Assembly: GCF_013464915.1 (NCBI RefSeq)
Contig: NZ_RAVT01000030.1
Location: forward strand, 176-39,763
From: Stenotrophomonas maltophilia
GTDB taxonomy: Bacteria > Pseudomonadota > Gammaproteobacteria > Xanthomonadales > Xanthomonadaceae
DNA: 39,588 bases
Direction: 5' to 3'
The translations under genes and the position numbers were made by a program. Shown here piece after piece: positions 1 through 9,800 of the stretch; position 1 is the first letter of the stretch; each line of letters opens with the position of its first letter. The notes under the pieces are model-generated. The model was not told the DNA's origin. It made no database searches and saw only the letters and a program-made list of their open reading frames with translations.

Positions 1-17
1 AAAACGGATCTGACCCC
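1..17. repeat. Half of GGGGTCAGATCC-type palindrome (truncated by window edge)
   Basis: The first bases end in GGATCTGACCCC, identical to the right arm of the complete palindrome at 39282-39322. The left arm would lie before the window. It sits 36 bp before the 102-bp structured element, as the complete copy does (93 bp before) at the other end. Confidence 0.6.
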
Positions 18-53
18 ATCAACATGCCCGACAGCTCGCAGGAAACTGTCGAA

Positions 54-155
54 GGCGGGGTGGGTCCGGTTGCGGGAGTGTCCGCGGCATGGATGCCGCG
101 GCCAAGCCCCCAAGGATGGGTTTACGGCGTCTCCCGCAACCGGACCCACCCCGCC
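54..155. repeat. 102-bp structured palindromic element, copy 1
   Basis: The outer arms at 54-78 and 131-155 are perfect 25-bp inverted repeats. Inside is a second hairpin, CCGCGGCA (82-89), loop TGGA, TGCCGCGG (94-101), followed by about 29 less structured bases. A second copy of the same length and orientation is at 39416-39517. No protein is encoded. It may be a non-autonomous repeat, a structured RNA or a terminator-like element; the sequence does not decide. Confidence 0.85.
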
Positions 156-193
156 ATCCCTCAGCTGACCAGCTGTTGCTGTTGCTCTGGCTC

Positions 194-219
194 GTAGCGG
201 GTGCAGGGCGCAGCCCTGC
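194..219 (+). repeat. GTAG-led hairpin, possible REP variant
   Basis: GTAG at 194-197 is followed, after five bases, by the perfect hairpin GCAGGGC-GCA-GCCCTGC (203-219). It resembles the GTAG-headed SMAG repeats elsewhere in the window, but the extra bases between GTAG and stem make membership uncertain. It covers the ATG at 201, which argues against that ATG as the tilS start. Confidence 0.4.
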
Positions 220-235
220 CAAGTAAACCCCACCC

Positions 236-241
236 TATACT
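236..241 (+). promoter_or_regulatory. Putative -10 element of tilS
   Basis: TATACT lies 7 nt before the GTG at 249, so transcription would begin at or next to the start codon and the mRNA would be leaderless. No convincing -35 hexamer is visible. Confidence 0.4.
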
Positions 242-248
242 TGCCGCC

Positions 249-1535
249 GTGACTGCCTTCCCTGCCCTTGTTCCGCTGGATGCGCCGCTGCTGGTGGGCT
301 ACAGCGGTGGTGTCGACTCCACCGTGCTGCTGCACTGGCTGTGGCGCTGTGCCCAGGCCTCCGGCACTCCGCTGCGTGCGATGCACGTACACCACGGTCT
401 GCAGCCAGCAGCCGACGACTGGGTACAGCATTGCCTGCAGCAGTGCGCGGCCCTCGGTATCGAACTGGTCGTGCACCACGTGCAGATCGACGACACCACA
501 GGCCTGGGGCTTGAAGGCGCGGCACGGCAGGCACGACGTGCCGCATTCGCGGCCGAGCTGCGCGAAGGCGAAACGCTGGCACTGGCGCAGCACCAGGACG
601 ACCAGGCCGAGACCTTCCTGCTGCGCGCGCTGCGCGGTTCGGGCGTCGACGGCCTTGCAGCGATGTCCGCACACAGCCATCTTGGCGGACATCACCTGTG
701 GCGACCGCTGCTGTCGACGCCGCGCACCGCGCTGCTCGACTACGCGCGACAGCACGCGCTTCAATGGATCGAAGACCCCAGCAACGCGGAAGACCACGCC
801 GATCGCAACTTCCTGCGCCTGCAGGTGCTGCCGTTGCTGCGCCAGCGCTGGCCGCACGCTGCGTCGGCATTGGCCGGCAGCGCGACACATTGCCGGCAGA
901 CCCGCGAACTGCTGGAGGAGGAAGACGCCGAGCTGATCGCGCATCTGGAAGTCGCACCGCGCGTGCTGTCACTGGAACTGCTGCGCCAGGTGTCGCCGGG
1001 CCGCGCCGCACGCGTGCTGCGCGCGTGGGTGCTGGGCCATGCTGCAGCACCGTTGCCGGCCACGGTGCTGCAGCAGGCGCTGGAGGAGCTGTTGCCGGCT
1101 GACATCGACCGCCAGGCGAGGGTGCGCTGGCAGGATCACGTGATCCAGCAATGGCGTGACCACGCCTACCTGCTGCCGGCCCGGCTGCCCTCGCTGCCCC
1201 TCGGTTGGCAGGCCGCCTGGGATGGCCGCGCACCGCTGCCATTGCCCGACGGCGGCCAGCTGAGCCTGCTGGGGGCCAGCGCTTTCGAACAACCACTGCA
1301 GGTCCGTGCACGCGTGGGCGGTGAGCGCATCCTGCTGCCCGGTCGCCAGCATTCGCACGCGCTGAAGGACTGCCTGCAACGTGAGCATCTTGCACCATGG
1401 CGGCGCGCGCAGCTGCCGTTGATCTTCGATGGCCCGCAGTTGCTGGCCGCCGCCGACGTGGTCATCGCCGCGCCCTTGCAGGCCTGGTTGCAGGCCAACG
1501 AGGCACAGCTGCAGTGGCGTCCCGGCGGCTGGTGA
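249..1535 (+). CDS. tilS: tRNA(Ile)-lysidine synthase TilS
   Basis: TilS attaches lysine to C34 of the CAU-anticodon tRNA-Ile in the cytoplasm, changing its decoding from AUG to AUA; it is normally essential. The protein has the PP-loop ATPase motif SGGVDS at residues 19-24, an N-type ATPase domain over the first half (including the HHGL and DDQAET segments), then the TilS linker and C-terminal substrate-binding domain. The length of 428 aa is normal. I chose GTG 249: the family's N-terminus begins shortly before the PP-loop, and an upstream in-frame ATG (201) lies inside a repeat hairpin. Neither has a Shine-Dalgarno sequence, and TATACT at 236 suggests a leaderless mRNA. xseB follows after 36 nt. 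In other Xanthomonadaceae tilS often follows accA; that side is outside the window. Confidence 0.95.
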   Translation: MTAFPALVPLDAPLLVGYSGGVDSTVLLHWLWRCAQASGTPLRAMHVHHGLQPAADDWVQHCLQQCAALGIELVVHHVQIDDTTGLGLEGAARQARRAAFAAELREGETLALAQHQDDQAETFLLRALRGSGVDGLAAMSAHSHLGGHHLWRPLLSTPRTALLDYARQHALQWIEDPSNAEDHADRNFLRLQVLPLLRQRWPHAASALAGSATHCRQTRELLEEEDAELIAHLEVAPRVLSLELLRQVSPGRAARVLRAWVLGHAAAPLPATVLQQALEELLPADIDRQARVRWQDHVIQQWRDHAYLLPARLPSLPLGWQAAWDGRAPLPLPDGGQLSLLGASAFEQPLQVRARVGGERILLPGRQHSHALKDCLQREHLAPWRRAQLPLIFDGPQLLAAADVVIAAPLQAWLQANEAQLQWRPGGW

Positions 1536-1571
1536 ATTGACCCCCGCGCGCGGCCCGTCCACACTTGCCGC

Positions 1572-1832
1572 ATGGTCAAGAAGTCCCCCGAGAACGCCTC
1601 CCCGGTCGCCCAGTTCGAGCAGTCGCTCGAATCGCTGGAGCAGCTGGTGGAGCAGATGGAAACCGGCGAGCTGAGCCTGGAAGCTTCGCTCAGTGCTTAC
1701 GAGCGAGGTGTCGGTCTGTACCGCCAGTGCCAGCAGGCGCTGGAGCAGGCCGAACTGCGCGTGCGCCTGCTCAGCGATCCGGCGCAGCCGGACGCCTCCG
1801 AGCCCTTCGACCCGCCCAGCCATGACGGCTGA
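1572..1832 (+). CDS. xseB: Exodeoxyribonuclease VII small subunit
   Basis: This 86-aa protein is the small, helical subunit of exonuclease VII, which with XseA degrades single-stranded DNA to oligonucleotides. The family signature is visible: an N-terminal [26 protein letters not shown] segment (residues about 15-40), then YERGV and CQQALEQAE. The C-terminus overlaps ispA by 11 nt, the usual xseB-ispA coupling. XseA is not in the window. No Shine-Dalgarno sequence precedes the ATG; CACACT stands 6 nt before it, matching the tilS start context (TATACT, TGCCGC, start codon). Confidence 0.95.
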   Translation: MVKKSPENASPVAQFEQSLESLEQLVEQMETGELSLEASLSAYERGVGLYRQCQQALEQAELRVRLLSDPAQPDASEPFDPPSHDG

Positions 1833-2700
1833 GGTGCTCTTCGCGCGTTGGCGCGACCGTATCGAAAGCCAGCTCGATGCCGCCCTGCCCTCGCCTGCCG
1901 AGGCGCCGCAGCTCCTGCACCAGGCCATGCGCTATTCGGTGCTCGGTGGCGGCAAGCGCATGCGGCCGCTGCTGGTGTACGCCAGTGGTCACCTGTTCGG
2001 CGCGCAACCGGAAAGCCTGGACGCGGCCGCGATGGCCGTCGAGCTGGTCCATGCCTATTCGCTGGTGCACGACGACCTTCCGGCAATGGATGACGACGCC
2101 CTGCGTCGCGGCAAGCCGACCACCCACATCGCCTTCGACGAAGCCACCGCGATCCTTGCCGGTGACGCGCTGCAGACCCGTGCCTTCGGCCTGCTGGCCG
2201 ATGCACCGCTGCCAGCCACCTTGCGCGTGGCCTGCCTGCAGACCCTGGCCCATGCCTCGGGTGCTTCAGGCATGTGCGGCGGCCAGGCGCTGGACATCGA
2301 TGCCACCGGCCAGCAGCAGACGCTGGCAGCATTGACCCGCATGCATGCCCTGAAGACCGGCGCCCTGATCCGCGCGGCAGTACGCATGGGCGCGCTGTGC
2401 GGCCAGGCCCACGAACCGCAGCTGGCCCAGCTGGACAGCTTCGCCGACGCGCTCGGCCTGGCGTTCCAGGTGCGCGATGACATCCTCGATGTCGAAGCCA
2501 GTTCCGAACAGCTGGGCAAGACCGCCGGCAAGGACCAGGCACAGGACAAGAGCACCTTCCCCGCCCTGCTCGGCATGGAGGGTGCGAAGGCGCAGCTGCA
2601 GGAACTGGCGGCACGCATGCAGGCCCTGCTGGCCGGGTATGGCGACGAGGCCGATGCGCTGCGCGCACTGGCCACGCTGGCGGTGGAACGCGATCACTGA
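1822..2700 (+). CDS. ispA: Farnesyl diphosphate synthase (polyprenyl synthetase)
   Basis: It condenses isopentenyl diphosphate with dimethylallyl and geranyl diphosphate to give farnesyl diphosphate, the precursor of undecaprenyl phosphate and quinone tails. Both aspartate-rich motifs are present: DDLPAMDDD at residues 84-92 (first, with the bacterial-type two-residue insertion) and DDILD at 219-223 (second). GGGKRMRP near residue 45 binds diphosphate. Length is 292 aa, as expected. The start ATG at 1822 lies inside the end of xseB (stop at 1830-1832), so translation is probably coupled. An open frame extends further upstream to 1693, but that part is the xseB reading region. dxs, often next in this operon, is absent; a strong terminator follows instead. 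Confidence 0.96.
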   Translation: MTAEVLFARWRDRIESQLDAALPSPAEAPQLLHQAMRYSVLGGGKRMRPLLVYASGHLFGAQPESLDAAAMAVELVHAYSLVHDDLPAMDDDALRRGKPTTHIAFDEATAILAGDALQTRAFGLLADAPLPATLRVACLQTLAHASGASGMCGGQALDIDATGQQQTLAALTRMHALKTGALIRAAVRMGALCGQAHEPQLAQLDSFADALGLAFQVRDDILDVEASSEQLGKTAGKDQAQDKSTFPALLGMEGAKAQLQELAARMQALLAGYGDEADALRALATLAVERDH

Positions 2701-2732
2701 TCGCTGCACGCGGCCCGGCATTTCCCGCACAC

Positions 2733-2761
2733 GAAAACGCCCGGCAGTGCCGGGCGTTTTC
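2733..2761. terminator. Bidirectional intrinsic terminator (ispA / DUF4870)
   Basis: A perfect 14-bp inverted repeat with a one-base centre: GAAAACGCCCGGCA, G, TGCCGGGCGTTTTC. The stem is GC-rich in the middle with A and T tracts at its outer ends, so it can terminate both ispA (+) and the convergent gene ending at 2782 (-). Confidence 0.9.
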
Positions 2762-2781
2762 AGTTCCGCGTGCGGACGGTC

Positions 2782-3156
2782 TTACTTGATCAGGCGCAGC
2801 GCGAACGGGTAGCGGTAGGCTTCACCGTTGTTGGCCTTGACAGCAGCGATGATGCTGAACACCAGGCTGATGATGCCGACGATCGGCGCCAGGATGCCGC
2901 CGATGATCACGATCATCAGGATCATGCTGATGACCATGGCGATGGTCACGGTGATCTGGAAGTTCAGGGCTTCCTTGGCCTGGTCGGTCACGAAGGCCTT
3001 GCCCGCGTCATCCTTGTTGATCAGCCAGATGATCAGCGCGCCGATGAAGCCGGTGAAGATGCCCAGCAGGTGTGCGGCCAGGGCCATGGTGCGCTGGTCG
3101 GCCGGGACGTCGGTGGTGGCCGGCGGCGGCGGCGGGACGTTATCGAATTCACTCAC
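2782..3156 (-). CDS. DUF4870 domain membrane protein
   Basis: A 124-aa protein with a short proline-rich cytoplasmic N-terminus (VPPPPPATT), the DQRTMALAAHLLG segment typical of DUF4870, and about three hydrophobic segments: roughly residues 26-48, 66-84 and 86-105. Members of this family are small inner-membrane proteins without a proven function. The start is GTG 3156, because AAGGAG stands 7 nt upstream; in-frame ATGs further upstream have no such site. The gene is alone, convergent with ispA and sharing its terminator. A function cannot be given. Confidence 0.85.
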   Translation of the reverse strand: MSEFDNVPPPPPATTDVPADQRTMALAAHLLGIFTGFIGALIIWLINKDDAGKAFVTDQAKEALNFQITVTIAMVISMILMIVIIGGILAPIVGIISLVFSIIAAVKANNGEAYRYPFALRLIK

Positions 3157-3243
3157 GACAAAACTCCTTTTCATTGGGTGGTCTTGACCCACCAGCACCA
3201 GGCTGATTGCGTCAGGCGGGCATAGCTTACGCCATCGACGGCA

Positions 3244-4611
3244 TCAATCATTACCTGCGATGGTCATCCGCCCCAACAGGATCGAACCGGTCCGGATGTG
3301 CGAGCGGGGATCGACGTCGCTGCCGACCGCCTCGATGCTGCTGAACATCTCGCGCAGGTTGCCGGCGATGGTGATGCCATCCACCGGGTACTGGATCTCG
3401 CCATTCTCGACCCGGAAGCCACCCGCGCCACGCGAATAGTCGCCGGTCACGCCGTTCACGCCCTGCCCCATCAGCTCGGTGACCAGCAGGCCATCGCCCA
3501 TCTGCCGCGCGATGTCCTGCAGGGAGCCGGCATTGGCCGACAGCTGCAGGTTGTGCACGCCACCGGCGTTGGCGGTGGTCTGCAGGCCCAGCTTGCGTGC
3601 CGAGTAGCTGCCCAGCACATAGCGCTGCAGCACGCCGTCGCGGACCAGGGCCGAGGCGCGGGTGGCCACGCCGTCGCCGTCGAAGGCCGCCGAGCGCAGG
3701 CCACGGCGCAGGTGTGGCAGCTCCTCGATCTGCATCCATTCCGGGAACAGGCGCTGGCCAACGCTGTCCAGCAGGAAGCTGGCCTGGCGATACAGGGCCC
3801 CGCCGGACACCGCCGACAGCAGGTGCCCGACCAGGCTGCGCGCAACTTCCGGGGCGAACAGCACCGGCATGCTGCCGGTGGCCAGCGATCGCGGCTGCAA
3901 GCGGGCGACAGTGCGCTCGGCGGCACGGCGCCCGACCAGGCCGACGTCCTCCAGGTCCTCGCGAGCCAGCGCACTGGTATACCAGCCGTCACGCTGCATG
4001 CCATCGCCCTGCCCGGCGATCAGCGCACAACCGACCGAATGGTGGGTGCCGCGCTCACGGCCGATGAAGCCATGCGAATTGGCATAGACCGACAGGCTCT
4101 GCATGCTCGACACCGAGGCGCCGTCGGAATTGCGGATCTGCGCATCGGCCTCGCGGCCTGCGGCTTCGCAGGCCAGGGCCAGGTCCACCGCCTCGTCGGC
4201 CTGCAGCGCCCACGGATGCCAGCCGTCCAGGTCCGGGAAGTGGGTGGCCATCAGGTCCGCCTCGGCCAGGCCGGCGGCCGGGTCGTCTTCGGTATGCCGG
4301 GCGATGGCACAGGCCTGCTCGACCGTGGCCGCCAGGCTGGCTTCGTTCAGGTCGCCGGTGCTGGCGCTGCCCTTGCGTTGGCCGAAATACACGGTGACGG
4401 CGATGCCGCGGTCGCGGGTGGACTGCACCGTTTCGACCTCGCCGAGGCGGACATTCACCTCCAGGCCACGGTCTTCGCTGCAGCTGACTTCGGCCTGGCT
4501 GGCGCCCAGCGCGCGGGCGCGGTCGAGCAGCTGCTGGGAGAGGTCGGCCAGCCGTTCCAGCCGGGCCGGGCTGTCGTCGCCGACGGCGGCTTCAGGGGCG
4601 ATCACGTTCAA
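3244..4611 (-). CDS. pmbA: Metalloprotease TldE/PmbA subunit
   Basis: PmbA (TldE) pairs with TldD to form a cytoplasmic metalloprotease that unfolds and cleaves peptides, known from microcin B17 maturation and CcdA degradation. The 455-aa protein matches the family over its full length, with the conserved C-terminal GNLREMFSSIEAVGSD and LGRMTIAG segments. Like other TldE proteins it has no zinc HExxxH motif; that is carried by TldD (5309-6754). The reading begins with TTG 4611 or with GTG 4605 two codons later; no Shine-Dalgarno sequence favours either. A -10-like GATAAA on the minus strand (4620-4615) overlaps the -10-like TATCCT of the divergent darP, as in the E. coli yjgA-pmbA arrangement. 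Confidence 0.95.
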   Translation of the reverse strand: MNVIAPEAAVGDDSPARLERLADLSQQLLDRARALGASQAEVSCSEDRGLEVNVRLGEVETVQSTRDRGIAVTVYFGQRKGSASTGDLNEASLAATVEQACAIARHTEDDPAAGLAEADLMATHFPDLDGWHPWALQADEAVDLALACEAAGREADAQIRNSDGASVSSMQSLSVYANSHGFIGRERGTHHSVGCALIAGQGDGMQRDGWYTSALAREDLEDVGLVGRRAAERTVARLQPRSLATGSMPVLFAPEVARSLVGHLLSAVSGGALYRQASFLLDSVGQRLFPEWMQIEELPHLRRGLRSAAFDGDGVATRASALVRDGVLQRYVLGSYSARKLGLQTTANAGGVHNLQLSANAGSLQDIARQMGDGLLVTELMGQGVNGVTGDYSRGAGGFRVENGEIQYPVDGITIAGNLREMFSSIEAVGSDVDPRSHIRTGSILLGRMTIAGND

Positions 4612-4616
4612 TGCTT

Positions 4617-4622
4617 TATCCT
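4617..4622 (+). promoter_or_regulatory. Putative overlapping divergent -10 elements of darP and pmbA
   Basis: TATCCT on the plus strand would place the darP start near 4629; its complement reads AGGATA, and GATAAA (4620-4615, minus) would place pmbA transcription near 4607. If both are used, polymerase could not occupy both at once. No good -35 boxes are seen. Confidence 0.3.
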
Positions 4623-4633
4623 GTACGGGTTGG

Positions 4634-4662
4634 GCCCGGCATCACGCCGGGCGACTTTTTTT
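4634..4662 (+). terminator. Terminator-like hairpin in the darP leader (possible attenuator)
   Basis: GCCCGGC (4634-4640), loop ATCAC, GCCGGGC (4646-4652), then GAC and seven T at 4656-4662, only 17 nt before the darP ATG. This is the form of an intrinsic terminator reading towards darP. It may attenuate darP, or stop readthrough from the opposite side; the T tract is on the darP side only. Confidence 0.55.
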
Positions 4663-4679
4663 GAGATCAGGTAGGGACG

Positions 4680-5267
4680 ATGCGCGGACGCGACGAAGAA
4701 ACCGGTGAATTCCACGACAAGAGCCGCAGCCAGAACCGGCGCGACGCGCTCGACGTCCTGGCCCTGGGCGAAAAACTGGTGTCGCTGACACCGGCCCAGC
4801 TGGCGCGCCTGCCGATCCCGGAAGACCTGCTGCCGCACATCGCCGAGTGCAAGCGCATCACCGCCCACATCGCCCACAAGCGCCAGCTGGCGTTCCTGGC
4901 CAAGCACATGCGCCGCGAAGAAGACGCCACGCTGGATGCGATCCGCGATGCGCTGGATGCCAACAGCGAAACCGGCCGCCGCGAGGTGGCGATGATGCAC
5001 CGCGTGGAAGACTGGCGCGAGCGCCTGCTGGCCGAAGGTGACAAGGCGCTGGCCGCCCTGCTGGACGACTACCCGCAGGCCGACCGCCAGCAGCTGCGCA
5101 CGCTGGTGCGCAACGCGCAGGCCGAGAAGGCGAAGAACAAGCCGCCGCGTGCCTACCGCGAGATCTACCAGGTGCTGCGCGCACTGATGCTGCCGGCGGC
5201 GCTCGGCCTGAAGGCCAGCGCCGAAGACGCCGGCCACGTCGAGACCGACGAGGCCGACGAGGACTGA
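4680..5267 (+). CDS. darP: Dual-action ribosomal maturation protein DarP (YjgA)
   Basis: DarP/YjgA (DUF615) binds late 50S ribosomal precursors and promotes maturation of the peptidyl transferase centre. The 195-aa, highly charged helical protein shows family segments: [17 protein letters not shown] near residue 15, [15 protein letters not shown] near 55, then [13 protein letters not shown]. The C-terminal tail is acidic (ETDEADED). The start ATG is preceded by the purine-rich AGGTAGGGA. The gene is divergent from pmbA, as in E. coli, and convergent with tldD with 41 bp between the ends. A terminator-like hairpin lies in its leader. Confidence 0.95.
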   Translation: MRGRDEETGEFHDKSRSQNRRDALDVLALGEKLVSLTPAQLARLPIPEDLLPHIAECKRITAHIAHKRQLAFLAKHMRREEDATLDAIRDALDANSETGRREVAMMHRVEDWRERLLAEGDKALAALLDDYPQADRQQLRTLVRNAQAEKAKNKPPRAYREIYQVLRALMLPAALGLKASAEDAGHVETDEADED

Positions 5268-5308
5268 GTTCCCGCCGGCATGGGCGGTGGCGCTGGCCAT
5301 CGCCCGGC

Positions 5309-6754
5309 TCAGGCCTGGGTACCGCCGACGGTGATGCCCTCGATCAACAGCGACGGCTGGCCGACACCCACCGGCACGCTCTGCCCGTCCTTGCCACAGA
5401 TACCCACGCCCTCATCCAGGGCCAGGTCGTTGCCGACCATGCGCACCTTCTGCATGGTTTCCGGACCGTTGCCGATCAGGGTCGCACCCTTCACCGGCGC
5501 GGTGATGCGGCCATCCTCGATCAGGTAGGCCTCGGTGGCCGAGAACACGTACTTGCCGCTGGTGATGTCGACCTGGCCGCCGCCGAAGTTCACCGCATAC
5601 AGGCCCTTCTTCACCGAGCGGATCATTTCCTGAGGGTCATGCTGGCCGGCACGCATGTAGGTATTGGTCATGCGCGGCATGGTCAGATGCGCGAACGATT
5701 CGCGACGCCCGTTGCCGGTCGGTGCCATGCCCATCAGGCGTGCATTGAGGCTGTCCTGCATGTAGCCGACCAGGATGCCGTCCTCGATCAGCGTGGTGCA
5801 CTGGCTCGGGTGGCCTTCGTCGTCGATGTTGAGCGAACCGCGACGCCCGTCGATGGTGCCATCGTCGACGATGGTCACGCCCGGTGACGCCACGCGCTCG
5901 CCGATGCGGCCGGCATAGACGCTGGTGCCCTTGCGGTTGAAATCGCCTTCCAGGCCATGGCCGACCGCCTCGTGCAGCAGCACGCCGGGCCAGCCCGGGC
6001 CCAGTACCACCGGCATCACGCCGGCCGGCGCCGGAACGGCGTCCAGGTTCACCAGCGCCTGGCGCAGGGCCTCGCGCGCGAACGCTTCCGGGCGGCCATC
6101 CGCGAACAGCTCCTCATAGCCATAGCGACCACCGCCGCCTGCATAGCCGGACTCGCGGCGGCCATTGTGTTCGACGATCACCTGTACGTTCAGGCGCACC
6201 AGCGGGCGCACGTCAGCGCCCAGCACGCCGTCGCTGCGGGCGATCAGCACCGTGTCCACGCCGCCGGACAGGCTGACCATCACCTGCTTCACGCGCGGGT
6301 CGGCGGCACGCAGGAAGCCGTCCAGGCGCTTGAGCACCTCGACCTTGGCCTCGTTGCCGACGCCATCGATGGGATCCAGCGCCGGATACAGCGCGCGTGC
6401 ATTGCCCCGCAGCAGCGAACGCCCGGACTGCGCGCCACCTTCGCGCGAAATCGCACGCGCCGACTGCGCCGCGGCCAGCAGCGCGTCGGCATGGATGTCA
6501 TCGGAATAGGCGAAACCGGTCTTCTCTCCGGAAATCGCACGGACGCCCACGCCTTGCTCGATGGAGTGGGCACCGTCCTTGACGATGCCATCCTCCACGC
6601 TCCAGCTCTCGCGGCGGGCATGCTGGAAGTAAAGGTCTCCGAAGTCCACACCGGGGCCGAGCAGCTGCCCGAAGGTGCGCTCCAGGCCAGCGGTATCCAG
6701 GCCGCCGGGGCGCAGCAGGCGGTCTTGGGCAAGCGTCAGGGCGATATCAGTCAT
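5309..6754 (-). CDS. tldD: Metalloprotease TldD
   Basis: TldD is the zinc-bearing subunit of the TldD/TldE protease. The zinc motif [11 protein letters not shown] (HExxxH) is intact near residue 265, followed by the conserved [16 protein letters not shown] segment and C-terminal [17 protein letters not shown]. At 481 aa the length is normal. It is the last gene of the minus-strand block maf-rng-yhdP-tldD, the same order as in E. coli (yhdE-rng-yhdP-tldD), 59 nt after yhdP. Its partner pmbA is 0.7 kb further along, separated only by darP on the other strand, so both subunits are encoded in one locus. Confidence 0.97.
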   Translation of the reverse strand: MTDIALTLAQDRLLRPGGLDTAGLERTFGQLLGPGVDFGDLYFQHARRESWSVEDGIVKDGAHSIEQGVGVRAISGEKTGFAYSDDIHADALLAAAQSARAISREGGAQSGRSLLRGNARALYPALDPIDGVGNEAKVEVLKRLDGFLRAADPRVKQVMVSLSGGVDTVLIARSDGVLGADVRPLVRLNVQVIVEHNGRRESGYAGGGGRYGYEELFADGRPEAFAREALRQALVNLDAVPAPAGVMPVVLGPGWPGVLLHEAVGHGLEGDFNRKGTSVYAGRIGERVASPGVTIVDDGTIDGRRGSLNIDDEGHPSQCTTLIEDGILVGYMQDSLNARLMGMAPTGNGRRESFAHLTMPRMTNTYMRAGQHDPQEMIRSVKKGLYAVNFGGGQVDITSGKYVFSATEAYLIEDGRITAPVKGATLIGNGPETMQKVRMVGNDLALDEGVGICGKDGQSVPVGVGQPSLLIEGITVGGTQA

Positions 6755-6813
6755 GGTCTCGATCTGGGGGTGCGGGGGCGCTCAGGCAAGCCCCGTGAAC
6801 AGGAGGTCCACGC

Positions 6814-9800
6814 TCAGCGCGAGCGTGGCAGGTCGGTAACGGTCGGCGGTACGGCCGGGGCCGGGCGCGGCATGGGCGCAGGCGGGCTCTTGTCGCGGCT
6901 GCGTTCGATCACTTCCACCTTCGGCTCCTTCCAGGGGCCGGTCACCTTGTAGGTGCGGGCGCCGATCTCGCCGAGCGGTTTGGACAGTACCGCATTGGTG
7001 GCCGCGCCGAGCGCCGCGCCCACCGGGCCACCTGCCACCGCGCCGACCACGGTCAGCAGGTTGCCGGCGCGCGGGTTGACATCGATGGTCTGGTCGAACT
7101 GCTGGTTGCGCAGGTCGGCCTGGCCGCGGATGGTGATGTTCGCCGCCGGGCCTTCGATCAGGACTTTGTCGGTGCGGGCCATGCCCTGTCCGAACTGCAC
7201 GTTGCCATCGACCTGGTTGAATGCGAAGCCCTTGGAGAAGAAGTCGCGGAAGTCGAACATCAGGCGCCGCGGCAGCTGGGTCACGCTGAGCAGGCCCAGC
7301 ACACGGCCGGCGCCCGGCTCCAGCTCCAGCAGCTGGCCATTGCGCGCGTGCAGGTCCAGGCGGCCCTGCAGGTTGGCCAGCTGGAAGTCCGAGGGCCCCC
7401 CGCTCCACGACGCCTGCAGCTGCGCCTGGCCGGAGCCGCCGCGCAGCTGGCCGCCGTAGTCGAGGTTCTGCATCAGGCCGCCCAGGTCCTCGCTGCGCAC
7501 CTGCGCGGTCAGTTCGGTGCGGGCGCCACCGGTGCGGCCCAGCCAGCGACCACTGATGTCGATCTCCTGGTCCGGCGCCCGGAAGCGCAGCTCGTCCACG
7601 TTCAATCCGTTGGCCAGTGGCCGCGTGCGCAGCACCGCCTGGCCGAGCACGACCTTGCCGAACTGCAGGTCGGCGATGTCCAGCGCGAACGGCGGCAGCT
7701 TGGCCGGGTCCATGTCATTGGCGCCGGCCTGCATGCGCGCTGGCGCTGCCGCGCCCGGTGCCGGCGGCAGCGACTGCCAGTGCACGCGTTCGAGTTGGCC
7801 ACTGATGGTGCCTCCTTCGGCGTTGGGTACGGTCAGGCGACCGGCCAGCGAAGGTCCATCCAGGCGCACATCCAGCGCCTGCGGTCCCGGCTGCAGCTGC
7901 AACCGGGTCTGCTCGAAGACGCCGCCGATCAGCATCAGCTTGCCGACCTGCACGTCCACTGCACGCAGCGGCATGCCGTCATCGTCGTTGCCACCACGGG
8001 CCAGGCCGATCCACTCCAGCGCATCCAGGGTCGGGCTGCGGCCATTGACGGACAGTCCGCTCGGCGGCGGCTCGCGATCGGCATGGTCGCTGCCCAGGGT
8101 GACCTGCACGCCGGTGCGGTTGTTGTGGCTGCGCGCGGCCAGTGCCAGCCGCTGGCCAAAGGCCACGTCGATGCGGCCGGCGCCCATCGGCAGCTGCGCG
8201 GCCACCGTGGTCGCCAGCGGCTCGGTGGCCGGCTTGTCCAGGGGCGCCGGCAGGTCCAGGCGGGTCCCCACCAGATCCGAACTCAGGCGCAGCTCGCTGG
8301 GCGGTGCGGGCGCTCCCGGTGCGACTTTGGGCAGGTTGACCGCGATGGTCCATGGCGAGGTACCGGCGATATAGGGCTTGAGCCACGCCATTTCCGGGGC
8401 ACGGTCAATCAGCACGCCGGCATCGAGGTTGGCCGTCAGCTGCGACTCGAACGCCAGCCTGCTGTCATGCACGTAGCCGCCGGCGCGCAGGCTCAAGCGG
8501 CCATCCTGACCGAGGTGGCGCACCGCCAGTTCCTCGGCACCGAAGCCGCCATTGCTGTAGCGCGCCTGCCCATGCATGTTGTCGAAGGCCAGCTGGAAGC
8601 GCTTGTCCACCAGCTTCACACCGTTGAGGTCGACCGTGCCCTGCAGGTGACCGCCGCCTTCATCGTGGTGCAGCGGCTGCAGCAGGTCGAAGGTCACGTG
8701 CGCTGGGCCGCTGGCGACCAGGTTGTCCAGGGTATCGCCATAGTCCTTGTGCAGTGGGCTCTGCCGCAGCATCGCCAGCAGCTTGCCCGCATCGCTGGGC
8801 GCATCCGCGCGCACATACAGCGGCTGCTGGCCGAAGTCCGGAATGCCCGCTTCGAATGCCTGCACCGCCACGCCCGCCAGATCGCCGCGCCCGCGCATGT
8901 CGAAGCCGGGGCCGATGAAGGCGATGTCGGCATCGACCTGGCGCATCAGCGGCCAATCGTGCTGGAAGCGGATCTCGCCGTTGGTGATGTGTCCGGTGGC
9001 CTCGAAGCGGCCATCATTGTTGTCGAACGGCCAGTCATCCAGGTCACCGCTGACCAGGCCGACACCGTTGCGCACCTGCCCACCGGCCAGTGCCATGTCC
9101 AGCCAGTCGGTGGCGCCCTTGCTCATCTTGGAATGGATCCAGAACCGCTTGGCCGCGGTCATCGGCACATCGTCCAGCTTGGCCGCCAGCTGCAGCCACG
9201 GCCGCGTACCGTCGCCCTGGAACCAGACGCCGCCACGCACATCGGCGGCGTAATCGGTACCTTCCACCCGCATCGCCGCCGTGCCGATGCGCCAGCCACC
9301 GGCCTCGTCGCGCCAGCCCACCACCTGCCCGGCCAGATGCAGGTCGTGGCGCACGCCGAAGCCCGTCGGCCAATCGAACTGCAGCTGACGTTGCGGCTGC
9401 AGCTGCAGGCTGAAGCCATTGGCATCGCCCTCGAAGCGCCCCCCCAGGCCGCGCAGGCCCGGCGAGTGACCCACGCTGGCGAAGCCCAGCGACTGCAGCT
9501 CACCCTGGACCCACAACGGGCCATCACGTTCGCCGGCCAGCTGCAGCTCACGCACATCCAGCTGCGGCTTGGACAGGAACAACCAATGGCGCAGGCCGGG
9601 GTCGAGGCGATCACTCAGCGCCAGGGCGCGCAGCGCGGTACCGGCCTGCACTTCGCCGGAACCAACCCGCAGCTGCTTGCCGACCTGCAGGTGCAGGCCA
9701 TCGAGCTGTTGTTCGCCGTCTTCCGACTTCAGGCGCAGGCGCGGCACCTGCAACGCCCAGCCGTCGGCCTGGCGCTGCCAGCGCAGGCGGGCCTGCACGC

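Noticed and set aside
201-203. ATG 201 as the tilS start
   Set aside because: It lies next to and inside a repeat hairpin, has no ribosome site, and adds 16 non-conserved residues; GTG 249 fits better.
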